Shown here one piece after another: positions 16,967 to 26,088 of a stretch of DNA of 36,227 bases (the first letter of the stretch is position 1; the number at the start of each line of letters is the position of its first letter). The notes beneath the pieces are model-generated. The model was not told the DNA's origin. It worked only from the letters and a program-made list of their open reading frames with translations, and did not search any database. Source of the stretch: Chromatiaceae bacterium (GTDB taxonomy: Bacteria > Pseudomonadota > Gammaproteobacteria > Chromatiales > Chromatiaceae); contig JALSSC010000066.1 in assembly GCA_026984455.1 (NCBI GenBank), positions 1-36,227 of the forward strand, read 5' to 3'. Position numbers and translations under genes: made by a program.

Positions 16967-17323
16967 ATGAACGCGAACCAAAAATCCCAATCCAAGGCGC
17001 TGCGGGTATACCGGGTGACCTTCCTCAACCAGGCCAAGGTCTACGAGGTCTATGCCCGTGAGGTCCACCAGGGCGAGATCTACGGCTTCGTGGAACTGCA
17101 AGGCCTGGTGTTCGGCGAGGCCGGGGGCCTGCTGGTGAACCCCGGAGAGGAACGCCTCAAGGAGGAGTTCAAGGGGGTGCGGCGCACCCTGATACCCAGC
17201 CATGCGGTGATCCGCATCGACGAAGTGGAGAAGGAGGGCCCGGCGCGGATCCACGACAGCGACGGCGGCGCCAAGGTCACCCCCTTTCCCGGCCCCCTCA
17301 TGAGACCCGGCCAGGACCGCTGA
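16967..17323 (+). CDS. DUF1820 family protein
   Basis: A 118-residue soluble protein. VYRVTFLNQAKVYEVYAREVHQGE, then GFVELQGLVFGE and NPGEERLKEEFKGVRRTLIP are the hallmarks of DUF1820, a conserved gammaproteobacterial family of unknown function. The start MNANQKSQSK at 16967 gives the usual family N-terminus; the longer frame to 16913 has no support. The next gene, a P-loop-like protein, starts 7 bases after the stop, so the two are probably co-transcribed. Confidence 0.88.
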   Translation: MNANQKSQSKALRVYRVTFLNQAKVYEVYAREVHQGEIYGFVELQGLVFGEAGGLLVNPGEERLKEEFKGVRRTLIPSHAVIRIDEVEKEGPARIHDSDGGAKVTPFPGPLMRPGQDR

Positions 17324-17330
17324 GCCCCCC

Positions 17331-18176
17331 ATGACCGGCCTGCGCGCGAAGATGGCCGAGTATGGATTCGAGTCCAACGACGACTACGAATATGCCCTGC
17401 GCTGCCTGCTGCGTGGGCGGCACCCGGGGATCCGCTGCCTCAACGTCGAGGGCGCCCCGGGGCGGCGCAAGACCGCCTTCGCCACCGCCCTGGCCCGCGC
17501 CCTGGAGTTCCCCCGGGTGCTCTATTTCGACCACAGCCAGCAACACCCCCCGCCACCCGACCTGATCCTGCCGCCGAGCCGGGACGAACAGGGCCGCGAA
17601 GAACCCCCCATCGACCCCTTCGACCAGGTCATGAGCGAGGCCTGCGCCTTCTCCGAGGGCGAAGACTGCATCCTCATCCTCGACCAACTCCAGAGCGCCG
17701 ACTTCCGCGAGCACATCCGCCTCTGCCGCTTCCTCCAGGAGGCGCGCTGGGCCTTTCGCCAGGCCGAATACTTCGCCAATCCCCGCCACCTGGTGGTCTT
17801 CCTGATCTCCGAGGAGCCCCTCTATCACTCCCTGCAACGCCTCGCCTTTCGCGTCTGGGTGGAGCGCGTCTCCCGTCGGCCCGTGCACTTTCCGCCCCAG
17901 GTCTTGGGCCTTCCGCCCGAGGCCGCGCCCCTGCTCAGCGCCCTCGAGGACCTGTTCGAACACCTGGACACGGGCCCCACGGCCACGGAGATGGGCCTTC
18001 TCATGGACGACATCCACCGCTTCACCCGCAACACCGACGACCTCCGCCGCAGCCTGTATGGACGAATCGAGGGGCTCGACTGGGCACTGCTCCAGGATCC
18101 CGCCAACGAGCCGTTGGTGACCGGGGTGATGGAGGCGCTGCGCGGGTATCTGGGCGAGGTGGGGCAAGAAGGGTAA
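17331..18176 (+). CDS. AAA-like P-loop protein with variant Walker A
   Basis: A 281-residue soluble protein. NVEGAPGRRKTAFATALARAL (about 42-62) sits where a Walker A would be but reads GAPGRRKT, with Arg in place of the Gly before Lys-Thr. CILILDQLQ (about 113-121) resembles a Walker B with Gln after Asp-x. RHLVVFLISEEPLYHSL suggests a sensor-like strand, followed by an alpha-helical lid. It looks MoxR/AAA-related, but I do not recognise a characterised family. It sits 7 bases after the DUF1820 gene and before bolA. ATP binding should be considered unproven. Confidence 0.65.
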   Translation: MTGLRAKMAEYGFESNDDYEYALRCLLRGRHPGIRCLNVEGAPGRRKTAFATALARALEFPRVLYFDHSQQHPPPPDLILPPSRDEQGREEPPIDPFDQVMSEACAFSEGEDCILILDQLQSADFREHIRLCRFLQEARWAFRQAEYFANPRHLVVFLISEEPLYHSLQRLAFRVWVERVSRRPVHFPPQVLGLPPEAAPLLSALEDLFEHLDTGPTATEMGLLMDDIHRFTRNTDDLRRSLYGRIEGLDWALLQDPANEPLVTGVMEALRGYLGEVGQEG

Positions 18177-18281
18177 GTGCCCACCGAAGGCACTGCCATC
18201 GGGGAGGCCGCGGTCGCGGACATCGCCATCCTCTTGGGCTATCCTGACCGCCCCCGGAGCAATGACGCCAGAGGCCCCGAC

Positions 18282-18599
18282 ATGACCCGCAAAGAACGTA
18301 TCAGCCAGATCCTGACTGCCGAATTCAAGCCCTTCCATCTGCAGCTGGAGGACGAGACCTCCAGGCACAACGTCCCTCCCGAGGGAGAATCCCATTTCCG
18401 CCTCACCCTGGTGTGCGAGGCCTTCGCCGGCCAACCCCTGGTGAAGCGCCAGCGCGCGGTAAACGCCCTGTTGCGGGAGGAGTTCCAGTCCGGCCTCCAC
18501 GCCCTGGCCATGCACACCCTGACCCCGGAGGAATGGTTTGCCAAGGGCGGCCAGGCGCCGGACTCGCCACCCTGTCTGGGTGGTTCCAAGGCCGATTGA
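18282..18599 (+). CDS. bolA: BolA family protein
   Basis: A 105-residue protein with the BolA fold. SHFRLTLVCEAFAGQPLVKRQR matches the beta-loop-helix core (F-x-G-x3-V-x-R-x-R), the 'HALAMHTLTPEEWFAK' end is typical of BolA, and H59-like residues are replaced in this member by charged/polar ones in ETSRHNVPPEGES. BolA proteins pair with monothiol glutaredoxins in iron-sulfur cluster handling and can act as regulators. The start at 18282 removes a low-quality N-terminal extension from 18177. No glutaredoxin gene is in the window. The gene lies directly upstream of the iron-sulfur-rich rsx operon, separated by 195 bases. Confidence 0.9.
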   Translation: MTRKERISQILTAEFKPFHLQLEDETSRHNVPPEGESHFRLTLVCEAFAGQPLVKRQRAVNALLREEFQSGLHALAMHTLTPEEWFAKGGQAPDSPPCLGGSKAD

Positions 18600-18717
18600 G
18601 TCCCGAGGAAGGAAATCCGCAGATGCCGACCGCACAGAAGGTTCCTTGCGATCCATCAATGCCGGGCCGGCCGTGGTTCCCGTATCAAAGGAGGGAGATC
18701 CCCAGGCATGGGCGAGG

Positions 18718-18746
18718 TTGTAAGCCCCCCCGCCCCCCCTTATGCT
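18718..18746 (+). promoter_or_regulatory. candidate promoter of the rsx operon
   Basis: TTGTAA (18718-18723) and TATGCT (18741-18746), each matching the sigma-70 consensus at 4 of 6, are spaced by 17 bases across a C-rich tract. Transcription would start about 40 bases before rsxA. Confidence 0.35.
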
Positions 18747-18794
18747 TAGCCGGACCCGAGCCAACGTGTCCGTCTCCGAATCGACCTGTCCGCA

Positions 18795-19376
18795 ATGAAA
18801 GAATATGCCCTGATCCTGGTGAGCACCGTTCTGGTCAACAACTTCGTGCTGGCCAAGTTCCTGGGCCTGTGCCCCTTCATGGGCGTTTCGCGCAAACTGG
18901 AGACGGCCACCGGCATGGGCCTGGCCACCACCTTCGTGCTCACCCTGTCGGCCATCTGCAGCTACCTGGTCAACGCCTGGTTGCTCGAACCCCTGGGCCT
19001 GGGCTATCTGCGGACCATCGCCTTCATCCTGGTCATCGCGGTGGTGGTGCAGTTCACCGAGATGGTGATGCACAAGACCAGCCCAGTGCTCTATCAGGTG
19101 CTGGGCATCTTCCTGCCTCTCATCACCACCAACTGCGCGGTGCTCGGGGTCGCCCTGCTCAACCAGCAGGAGGGCCATGGCCTGGTGAAGTCTGGCCTCT
19201 ATGGCTTCGGTGCCGCCCTCGGGTTCTCCCTGGTGCTGGTGCTGTTCGCGGCGGTGCGCGAGCGGGTGGCCTCAGCAGACGTGCCGGAGCCCTTCCAGGG
19301 CAATGCCATCGCCCTGATCACCGCCGGACTCATGTCTCTGGCCTTCATGGGCTTCGCCGGGCTGGTGTCCGAGTGA
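18795..19376 (+). CDS. rsxA: electron transport complex subunit RsxA/RnfA
   Basis: A 193-residue inner-membrane protein with six helices. It begins [20 protein letters not shown] and contains [20 protein letters not shown] and [15 protein letters not shown], the paired half-site cysteine signatures shared by RnfA and RnfE, whose Cys residues ligate a membrane iron-sulfur cluster between the two. Rnf couples ferredoxin and NAD redox to ion pumping, while in E. coli-type Rsx it keeps SoxR reduced. It is the first gene of the six-gene operon; rsxB starts 7 bases after its stop. Confidence 0.97.
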   Translation: MKEYALILVSTVLVNNFVLAKFLGLCPFMGVSRKLETATGMGLATTFVLTLSAICSYLVNAWLLEPLGLGYLRTIAFILVIAVVVQFTEMVMHKTSPVLYQVLGIFLPLITTNCAVLGVALLNQQEGHGLVKSGLYGFGAALGFSLVLVLFAAVRERVASADVPEPFQGNAIALITAGLMSLAFMGFAGLVSE

Positions 19377-19383
19377 GCCGTTC

Positions 19384-19953
19384 ATGCTGATCGCCATCAC
19401 CGCCATGGCCCTGCTCGCCGGGGCATTCGGCCTGCTCCTGGGCTATGCCAGCGTGCGCTTCCACGTGGAGGGCGACCCTATCGCGGATCAGATCGACGCC
19501 CTCCTGCCCCAGACCCAATGCGGCCAGTGCGGTTATCCCGGCTGCCGCCCCTACGCCGAGGCCGTGGCCAAGGGCGAGGCCGAGATCAACCTCTGCGTGC
19601 CCGGCGGGGAGACGGTGATGGTCTCCCTGGCGGACCTCCTCGGACGTGATCCGGTACCGGTGGAAGGGGGCGAGGCCAAGCCCAAGGCGGTGGCCTGGAT
19701 CGACCCCCAGGAATGTATCGGCTGCACCCTCTGCCTCCAGGCCTGCCCGGTGGATGCCATCCTGGGTGCGGCCAAGCAACTGCACGTGGTCCTGCGCGAG
19801 GAATGCACCGGCTGCGAACTCTGCCTGCCGCCCTGTCCTGTGGACTGCATCCACATGCACCCCATCGCCACGGACCTCAAGACCTGGAAGTGGCCCTATC
19901 CAGGAACGCGGCCCGTCGCCGCGAGCGCCCCCACCCAGGTGGCGGCGAATTGA
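19384..19953 (+). CDS. rsxB: electron transport complex iron-sulfur subunit RsxB/RnfB
   Basis: A 189-residue protein anchored by one N-terminal helix ([20 protein letters not shown]). A Fe-S domain has [16 protein letters not shown] plus a later Cys (EINLCVPGG), and two ferredoxin [4Fe-4S] motifs follow: [16 protein letters not shown] and [16 protein letters not shown]. It takes electrons from ferredoxin-type donors and passes them to RsxC/D/G. The length is normal for the short gammaproteobacterial form. It lies between rsxA and rsxC. Confidence 0.97.
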   Translation: MLIAITAMALLAGAFGLLLGYASVRFHVEGDPIADQIDALLPQTQCGQCGYPGCRPYAEAVAKGEAEINLCVPGGETVMVSLADLLGRDPVPVEGGEAKPKAVAWIDPQECIGCTLCLQACPVDAILGAAKQLHVVLREECTGCELCLPPCPVDCIHMHPIATDLKTWKWPYPGTRPVAASAPTQVAAN

Positions 19954-19974
19954 TCTGAAGGGGAGTTCGAGGCA

Positions 19975-21645
19975 TTGAGCGTTCACCGTTACCCGCAGCC
20001 TTCGGGCCGCAGCCGCCGTCTGTGGCGCTTCCATGGCGGGGTCCACCTGCCCGACCGCAAGGCCCTGTCCAACACCCGCCCGCCGCTCCGGGCGGAACTG
20101 CCGGGACGCCTGATCCTGCCCCTGCAACAGCACATCGGCGAGGCCGCGGAACCGCTGGTGAAGGCGGGTGACCGGGTCCTCAAGGGCCAGCTCATCGGCC
20201 GCCCCCGGAGCTATGTGAGCGCCGCCCTCCACGCCCCCACCTCGGGCCGGGTGACGGCCATCGAGGACCACCCGGTCCCCCATCCCTCGGGCCTCTCGGC
20301 GCCCTGCATCCTGATCGAACCCGACGGCGAGGAACGCTGGGCGGAACTGCCCGAGCCCATGCCCGATTTCGGCACGCGCGACCCCGCGGAGATCCGCGAA
20401 CGCATCCGTTGGGCCGGCATCGTCGGCCTCGGCGGGGCGGCCTTTCCGGCCAGCGTCAAGCTCAACCCCGGCCGGCCCATCCACACCCTGATACTCAACG
20501 GCGCCGAGTGCGAGCCCTATATCACCTGCGACGACCTGCTCATGCGCGGGCGGCCCGAGGCCATCCTGGAGGGGATACCGATCCTCCTCCACCTGACCGG
20601 CGCCGAACGCTGTCTGATCGGCATCGAAGACAACAAGCCCGAGGCCATCCGCGCCCTCTACGAGGCCGCCCGGGGGGACGAACGCATCGAGGTGGTGCGC
20701 ATCCCCACCCTCTATCCCAGCGGGGGGGAGAAGCAGCTCATCTATGTCCTCACCGGCAAGGAGGTCCCGAGCAACGGCCTGCCCGCGGACATCGGCATGG
20801 TCTGCCACAACGTGGGCACCGCCGCCGCCATCGCCGACGCGGTCCTGCGCGGACGGCCCCTGATCTCGCGTCTGGTGACCGTGACCGGCGGCGGGGTCGC
20901 GCAACCAGGCAATTTCGAGGCCCTCATCGGCACCCCGGTGGCGGACCTGATCCGCCAGGCCGGGGGCTACACGGGCAGGGGCGACCGCCTGGTGCTCGGC
21001 GGCCCCATGATGGGTTTCGCCCTGTCCGACGACGGCATCCCTCTCCACAAGGCCGGCAACTGCCTGCTCCTGCCCACCCCCGAGGAGGCCCCCGATCCCG
21101 GCTCGGCCCTGGCCTGCATCCGTTGCGGTCGCTGCGCCGAGGCCTGCCCGGTGAACCTGCTGCCGCAACAACTGTATTGGTTCGCGCGGGCCAAGGACCT
21201 GGACAGGGTGCAGGACTTCAACCTGTTCGACTGTATCGAATGCGCCTGCTGCGCCCAGGTCTGCCCCTCCCACATCCCCCTGGTACAGTATTACCGCTAC
21301 GCCAAGACGGAAATCTGGGAGCGGGAACGCGAACGGCGCCAGGCGGAACACGCCCGCCGCCGTCACGAGGCGCGCCAGGCGCGTCTGGAACGCCTGGAGA
21401 GGGAACGTCAGGCGCGCCTGCGCAAGAAGAAGGCGGCCCTGGCCAAGCCCCCGGCCAAGGGTGACGACCCCCGCAAGGCGGCCATCGAGGCGGCCAAACG
21501 CCGTGCCGCCGAGAAACGGGCGGCCCTGGCCGCGCAGGGGAAGACCCCCCGGAACACCGAGAACCTGACCCCCGCCCAACGACGCCAAGTGGAGGCCGCC
21601 GAGGCCCGCCGCGCGGCGGCCGCGGGATCCGATACCCAGGAGTGA
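19975..21645 (+). CDS. rsxC: electron transport complex subunit RsxC/RnfC
   Basis: A 556-residue NADH-interacting subunit. It has an N-terminal RnfC barrel (HGGVHLPDRKALSNTRPP), a flavin/NADH domain (GIVGLGGAAFPASVKLNP, ILNGAECEPYITCDD, PSGGEKQLIYVLTGKEVP), an SLBB-type region and two [4Fe-4S] motifs, CIRCGRCAEACPVNLLPQQL and CIECACCAQVCPSHIPLVQY. The Arg/Ala/Lys-rich helical tail (about 440-556) is the variable low-complexity end known from RnfC. The start is TTG at 19975, supported by AAGGGGAG about 9 bases upstream; the intervening ATGs are internal to the domain. Confidence 0.96.
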   Translation: MSVHRYPQPSGRSRRLWRFHGGVHLPDRKALSNTRPPLRAELPGRLILPLQQHIGEAAEPLVKAGDRVLKGQLIGRPRSYVSAALHAPTSGRVTAIEDHPVPHPSGLSAPCILIEPDGEERWAELPEPMPDFGTRDPAEIRERIRWAGIVGLGGAAFPASVKLNPGRPIHTLILNGAECEPYITCDDLLMRGRPEAILEGIPILLHLTGAERCLIGIEDNKPEAIRALYEAARGDERIEVVRIPTLYPSGGEKQLIYVLTGKEVPSNGLPADIGMVCHNVGTAAAIADAVLRGRPLISRLVTVTGGGVAQPGNFEALIGTPVADLIRQAGGYTGRGDRLVLGGPMMGFALSDDGIPLHKAGNCLLLPTPEEAPDPGSALACIRCGRCAEACPVNLLPQQLYWFARAKDLDRVQDFNLFDCIECACCAQVCPSHIPLVQYYRYAKTEIWERERERRQAEHARRRHEARQARLERLERERQARLRKKKAALAKPPAKGDDPRKAAIEAAKRRAAEKRAALAAQGKTPRNTENLTPAQRRQVEAAEARRAAAAGSDTQE

Positions 21646-21654
21646 CCCCCGGTC

Positions 21655-22707
21655 ATGCAGTTCAAGACGCCCGCTCCACCCCACACCCGGCTCGACAACG
21701 ACGTCACCCGGGTGATGGCCGAGGTCCTGATCGCCCTGGTGCCCGGAATCGCGGCCATGACTTGGTACTTCGGCTGGGGCGTGCCCATCACCCTGCTGCT
21801 GGCCATTACCACTGCCGTTGCCACGGAGGCCCTGGCGCTGTGGCTGCGCGGACGGCCGCCCAAGGCGACCCTGATGGACCTCAGCGCCCTGGTCACCGCG
21901 ACCCTGTTCACTCTCACCGTCCCGCCCACCCTACCCTGGTGGCTCAGCGTCCTGGGCATGGTGTTCGCCATCGGCGTGGTCAAGCAACTGTTCGGCGGCC
22001 TGGGCTACAATCCCTTCAACCCGGCCATGGCGGCCTATGTCTTCCTGCTGATCTCCTATCCCGTGTCCCTGACCGCCTGGCCACCGATTCAGGAACTCGC
22101 CCCACACCCGCTGCATTTGATGGACTATCTGGGGGTGATCTTCGGTGGCCACCCGCCCGGCGGACTGACCTGGGACGCGGTCACCATGGCCACCCCCCTG
22201 GGGGAGATGCGCACCCAGCTGGGCATGGACCATATGATCAGCGAGATCCGCCAGAGTCCCCTGTGGGGTGACTACGGCGGCCGTGGCTGGGAGTGGATCG
22301 CCAACTGGTACCTGCTGGGCGGCCTCTGGTTGCTCTTCCGCAAGGCCATCTCCTGGCGTATCCCCGCCTCCATGCTCGGCGGGTTGCTCGTCATGGCCGG
22401 TCTCTTCTGGATGATGGACCCGGAGAGCCACCCCTTCCCCGCCTTCCACCTGTTCAGCGGCGGGGCGATGCTGGGGGCCTTCTTCATCGCCACCGATCCG
22501 GTCACCGCCGCCACCACACCCAAGGGGCAATTGATCTACGGCCTGCTGATCGGCGTATTGGTGTTCGTCATCCGCACCTGGGGCGGTTACCCCGACGCGG
22601 TGGCCTTCTCGGTACTGCTGATGAACATGGCCGCCCCCACCATCGACCAGTACACCCGTCCACGGGTCTTCGGTACCCATGCCCGGGAGGCAGGGCATGA
22701 AGACTAG
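21655..22707 (+). CDS. rsxD: electron transport complex subunit RsxD/RnfD
   Basis: A 350-residue inner-membrane protein related to NqrB. It has multiple helices, starting with PHTRLDNDVTRVMAEVLIAL and GYNPFNPAMAAYVFLLISYP. The region FFIATDPVTAATTPKGQLIY corresponds to the segment where RnfD carries covalently bound FMN on a threonine. It ends close to the start of rsxG, with an 11-base overlap. It forms part of the ion-translocating core. Confidence 0.96.
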   Translation: MQFKTPAPPHTRLDNDVTRVMAEVLIALVPGIAAMTWYFGWGVPITLLLAITTAVATEALALWLRGRPPKATLMDLSALVTATLFTLTVPPTLPWWLSVLGMVFAIGVVKQLFGGLGYNPFNPAMAAYVFLLISYPVSLTAWPPIQELAPHPLHLMDYLGVIFGGHPPGGLTWDAVTMATPLGEMRTQLGMDHMISEIRQSPLWGDYGGRGWEWIANWYLLGGLWLLFRKAISWRIPASMLGGLLVMAGLFWMMDPESHPFPAFHLFSGGAMLGAFFIATDPVTAATTPKGQLIYGLLIGVLVFVIRTWGGYPDAVAFSVLLMNMAAPTIDQYTRPRVFGTHAREAGHED

Positions 22708-23350
22708 CCTCCAGGTCGGGATCGCCGGGCTGGTACTGGCTGCCTTTGCCGCCATCGGAGTCACTCTGGTGGCCCTCACCCACCACGCCACCGCGGAACG
22801 CATCGCGGCCAACGAACGTTGGGCCATGCTCCACAAGATGCACGCCATCCTCCCGGACGAGCGCTTCGACAACGACATCATCAACGACTATATCGAGGTC
22901 CACGACCCTGATCTGTTGGGGGTGGACCCTACCCGCGTGTACCGGGCGCGCAAGAAGGGCAAACCGGTCGCCTTGATCCTCACTCCAGTGGTTCCCAATG
23001 GCTATGGCGGTCCCATCGACCTGCTCATGGCCGTCTACACCGACGGTACCCTGGGCGGGGTACGGGTGCTCGAACACCATGAGACCCCGGGCCTCGGTGA
23101 TCGCATCGACGAAGCGAAATCGGACTGGATCCTGGGCTTTGCGGGGAAATCCCTGGGGAAACCACCGGCATCCAAATGGAAGGTGAAGAAGGACGGCGGT
23201 GTATTCGACCAGTTCACCGGGGCCACCATCACCCCACGCGCGGTGGTGGGGGCGGTGAAAAAGGCCCTGATCTATGTGAAACAGCACCAACAGGCCCTGT
23301 TCGCGGCCCCCAGTGAGGCCCCGGCAGCGCAGGAGGGCAAGCATGAATGA
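22697..23350 (+). CDS. rsxG: electron transport complex subunit RsxG/RnfG
   Basis: A 217-residue protein with a single N-terminal membrane anchor (LQVGIAGLVLAAFAAIGVTL) and a periplasmic FMN domain. The covalent flavin site is DQFTGATITPRAVV, matching the [ST]GAT-x-T motif. VRVLEHHETPGLGDRIDEAKSDW is also typical of the NqrC/RnfG family. Start ATG 22697 has GGGAGG about 7 bases upstream. It overlaps rsxD by 11 and rsxE by 8 bases. Confidence 0.96.
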   Translation: MKTSLQVGIAGLVLAAFAAIGVTLVALTHHATAERIAANERWAMLHKMHAILPDERFDNDIINDYIEVHDPDLLGVDPTRVYRARKKGKPVALILTPVVPNGYGGPIDLLMAVYTDGTLGGVRVLEHHETPGLGDRIDEAKSDWILGFAGKSLGKPPASKWKVKKDGGVFDQFTGATITPRAVVGAVKKALIYVKQHQQALFAAPSEAPAAQEGKHE

Positions 23351-24041
23351 TCTGAGCTACGGCCGCATCGTCGCCGACGGCCTTTGGAGTAACAACCAGG
23401 CCCTGGTGGCCCTGCTCGGGCTCTGCCCCTTGCTCGCCACCACCAGTTCCGCGGTCAACGGCCTCGGTCTGGGCCTGGCCACCACCGCGGTCCTGGTGGC
23501 CTCCAACACATCCATCTCCCTGATCCGTAACCTGGTGCGACCCGAGGTGCGCCTGCCGGTGTTCGTCCTGGTGATCGCCTCCTTCGTCACCGCCGTGGAA
23601 CTGGCCATGCAGGCCTGGTTCTACGACCTCTATCACGTCCTCGGGATCTTCATTCCCCTGATCGTCACCAACTGCACCATCATCGGTCGCGCCGAGGCCT
23701 TCGCCTCCAAACACCGCGTCGACCGGGCCCTGCTCGATGGCCTGGCCATGGGTATCGGGTTCACCTTGGTGCTGTTCACCCTGGGGTCCCTGCGCGAGAT
23801 CCTCGGCCAGGGCACCTGGTTCAGCCAGGCCCAGTTGATGTTCGGCGAGGCCGCGCACGGACTGAGCCTGAGCCTGGGGGACCTGTACCACGGCGCCCTG
23901 GTCATGATCCTGCCGCCGGGGGCCTTTCTCGGCCTGGGCCTGCTCATCGCCCTCAAGAACCTCATCGACAAGCGGGTCGCCCGGGCCCGTCAGGCCGCCC
24001 CCACGGGGACCGCGGCTACCGCCACCACGATTACGACCTGA
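23343..24041 (+). CDS. rsxE: electron transport complex subunit RsxE/RnfE
   Basis: A 232-residue six-helix inner-membrane protein, paralogue of Rsx[23 protein letters not shown] and [20 protein letters not shown] carry the cluster-binding cysteine half-sites. It completes rsxABCDGE. The nth gene that often follows is absent; instead a convergent sensor-kinase gene overlaps its end by 11 bases. The tail is Ala/Thr-rich. Confidence 0.96.
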   Translation: MNDLSYGRIVADGLWSNNQALVALLGLCPLLATTSSAVNGLGLGLATTAVLVASNTSISLIRNLVRPEVRLPVFVLVIASFVTAVELAMQAWFYDLYHVLGIFIPLIVTNCTIIGRAEAFASKHRVDRALLDGLAMGIGFTLVLFTLGSLREILGQGTWFSQAQLMFGEAAHGLSLSLGDLYHGALVMILPPGAFLGLGLLIALKNLIDKRVARARQAAPTGTAATATTITT

Positions 24042-26088
24042 CTTCGGGGACCCAACGGGCGATGGTCTTGGCCAGGTCCTCGGGTGCTACCGGCTTGGTG
24101 AGAAAGGCATCCATACCGGCCTCCAGACAGGTCTGACGCACATCCTCGGCGGCATCAGCGGTGAGGGCGACAATGGGCATACGCCCCACCTGTTCGCCCT
24201 CCCGGTAGGCACGGGTAAAGGCGAGTCCGTCCATGCCCGGCATCCGCAAGTCGACGAAGGCAATATCGAAGCACCGCTCGCGGGTCCGCTCCAAGGCCTC
24301 CTTCCCGTCCTTGCTCAGGGTCGCGCGATGGCCCTGCATACGCAGGAAGGTGAGGATGACCTTGGCCGAAATCTCGTTGTCCTCGGCGACCAGGACATCG
24401 AGCCCCGTCCCCCCTTCGGCCACAGACGGGACCACCGGCTGCGGTCGTTCGACCTCCTCCACCGGTTCACCCAGGGCCTGCTCCACGGCCGCCACCAGTT
24501 GCCCTTCCAGGAAGGGCTTGTTCAGGCAGACCCGGGACCCATACCCGCAGTCCTGGCACAGGCGCCGACTGGGCCAGGTGAGCCAGATCTCGGGTACAGG
24601 GTGGCCAATACGCTGGACGAGATCCATGCTCAGCATCCCGAGGTCCTCTCCGGCCGGAGAATCCGCGAGGATCGACACATCCGGGGGAGAGCCTGAATCC
24701 AGATCGGTGATCACCTCCACCTCGTGGCGGCCGAGACAGCCCTCGATACAGGCACGGGTACTGACGTTTCGCTCATGTACCCAGACCCGCCGTCCCCGTA
24801 ACACCGGCGAAGGCACCGGCATTCTCGGACGGAAGCCCTCGGGTAACAACGGCAGACGCACACTGAAGGTGCTGCCCACCCCGGGTTCGCTCTCCACCCC
24901 GATGGTCCCTCCCATGAGATGGGTCAGATCCCGGGCGATGGCCGTCCCCAGACCTGTACCGCCATAACGTCGGGTGGTGGAGTCATCGGCCTGCCAGAAC
25001 TCCTCGAAGATCCTCTTCACCTTGTCCGGGGGAATCCCGATCCCAGTATCCCTCACCTGGAAACGCACATGTGGCCGGGGCAGATCCTGGGCACCGGGTG
25101 AGAGATCCACGGAAACCTCCACCTCCCCCTGTTCGGTGAACTTGATTGCATTGCTCACCAGATTGAACAGAATCTGACGCACCCGCAGGGGGTCCCCCCT
25201 GACCTCTCCTGGGAGCTGGGGGTCGACACGACAGAGGAGTTCGACACCTTTGTCCACCGCCTGGTTCTCGAAGGCCATGCAGACCTCCAGCAGGATCCGG
25301 GACAGGTCGAAGGTCGTTTCCTCCAAGTGCAGCTTACGGGCCTCGATCTTGGAGAGGTCCAGGATGTCGCCGATGAGGGCACGCAGGACCTGGGCCGAGG
25401 CCGAAATGGAGTGGACGTAGTCGCGTTGCTCGGTGCTCAGCCCAGTGGACTCCAGCAAGCGGGCCATGCCGATGACTCCGTTCAAGGGAGTGCGCAGCTC
25501 GTGGGTCATGGTGGCCAGAAAGTCGCTTTTGGCCGCGTTGGCGCGCTCGGCCTCGGCCCGGGCCGAGTGCAAGCGGCGCAGCAGGGTGTACTCGTAGAAG
25601 GGCAGGATGCCCAGGAGGACCAGGAAGAAGAAGGCCTCGAAGGGGTGACGCTGCCATTCGTTCAAGGCCAGGAGAACGATATTGTAGGCCAGGATACTGA
25701 GCAGAGTCGCCACCCGCAACGGCCAAACACCGTACCTCGCGCCGTAGGAGACGAACACCCAGATGTAGATCAGATAGAAAGGACTGATGGCCTCCCGGGT
25801 GATGAAGATGGCCAGACTGATGCCGGTGACATCGATGACCAGGCTGAAGTAACGGCGGGCCGGCCAGTACGGGCGCCACAGGACGCTCAGCATCAGGCCC
25901 AGAAACAACAACAGGTAGACCGAGAACAGGACAATGGAGTACGGAAGATCGATCCGGTAGTAACCCCTCCAGGCCGCCAGACCGATATAGAAGGCGGCGG
26001 ATACCCAGAAGACCAGCCGGACCACCCCCGACTGAAACTCCGAATTGCCCTTGAGGGCAGCCCAATCCACCCTGGAAGCCCCCTTCAC
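24031..26088 (-). CDS. RpfC-like hybrid sensor histidine kinase
   Basis: A 685-residue inner-membrane sensor. Five or six N-terminal helices (about 22-170) have little periplasmic loop. They are followed by HisKA with the phospho-acceptor in [15 protein letters not shown] (H196), an ATPase domain with [10 protein letters not shown] (N box), DTGIGIPP and GGTGLGTAI, a receiver-like region at 431-540 lacking the acceptor Asp but keeping NKPF, and a complete receiver ([13 protein letters not shown]613 in [12 protein letters not shown]665). No HPt domain follows, so a separate HPt protein would be needed. GTG at 26088 overlaps the nhaD stop (GTGA), implying translational coupling. The domain order and GGTGLGT box recall DSF sensor RpfC, but the ligand is unknown. 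Confidence 0.9.
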   Translation of the reverse strand: MKGASRVDWAALKGNSEFQSGVVRLVFWVSAAFYIGLAAWRGYYRIDLPYSIVLFSVYLLLFLGLMLSVLWRPYWPARRYFSLVIDVTGISLAIFITREAISPFYLIYIWVFVSYGARYGVWPLRVATLLSILAYNIVLLALNEWQRHPFEAFFFLVLLGILPFYEYTLLRRLHSARAEAERANAAKSDFLATMTHELRTPLNGVIGMARLLESTGLSTEQRDYVHSISASAQVLRALIGDILDLSKIEARKLHLEETTFDLSRILLEVCMAFENQAVDKGVELLCRVDPQLPGEVRGDPLRVRQILFNLVSNAIKFTEQGEVEVSVDLSPGAQDLPRPHVRFQVRDTGIGIPPDKVKRIFEEFWQADDSTTRRYGGTGLGTAIARDLTHLMGGTIGVESEPGVGSTFSVRLPLLPEGFRPRMPVPSPVLRGRRVWVHERNVSTRACIEGCLGRHEVEVITDLDSGSPPDVSILADSPAGEDLGMLSMDLVQRIGHPVPEIWLTWPSRRLCQDCGYGSRVCLNKPFLEGQLVAAVEQALGEPVEEVERPQPVVPSVAEGGTGLDVLVAEDNEISAKVILTFLRMQGHRATLSKDGKEALERTRERCFDIAFVDLRMPGMDGLAFTRAYREGEQVGRMPIVALTADAAEDVRQTCLEAGMDAFLTKPVAPEDLAKTIARWVPEVRS

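Noticed and set aside
17298-19178. 626-codon minus-strand ORF
   Set aside because: Covers the P-loop, bolA and rsxA genes antisense and has no recognisable domain.
19345-21684. 779-codon minus-strand ORF
   Set aside because: Opposite-strand shadow of rsxB/rsxC, which have unmistakable iron-sulfur motifs.
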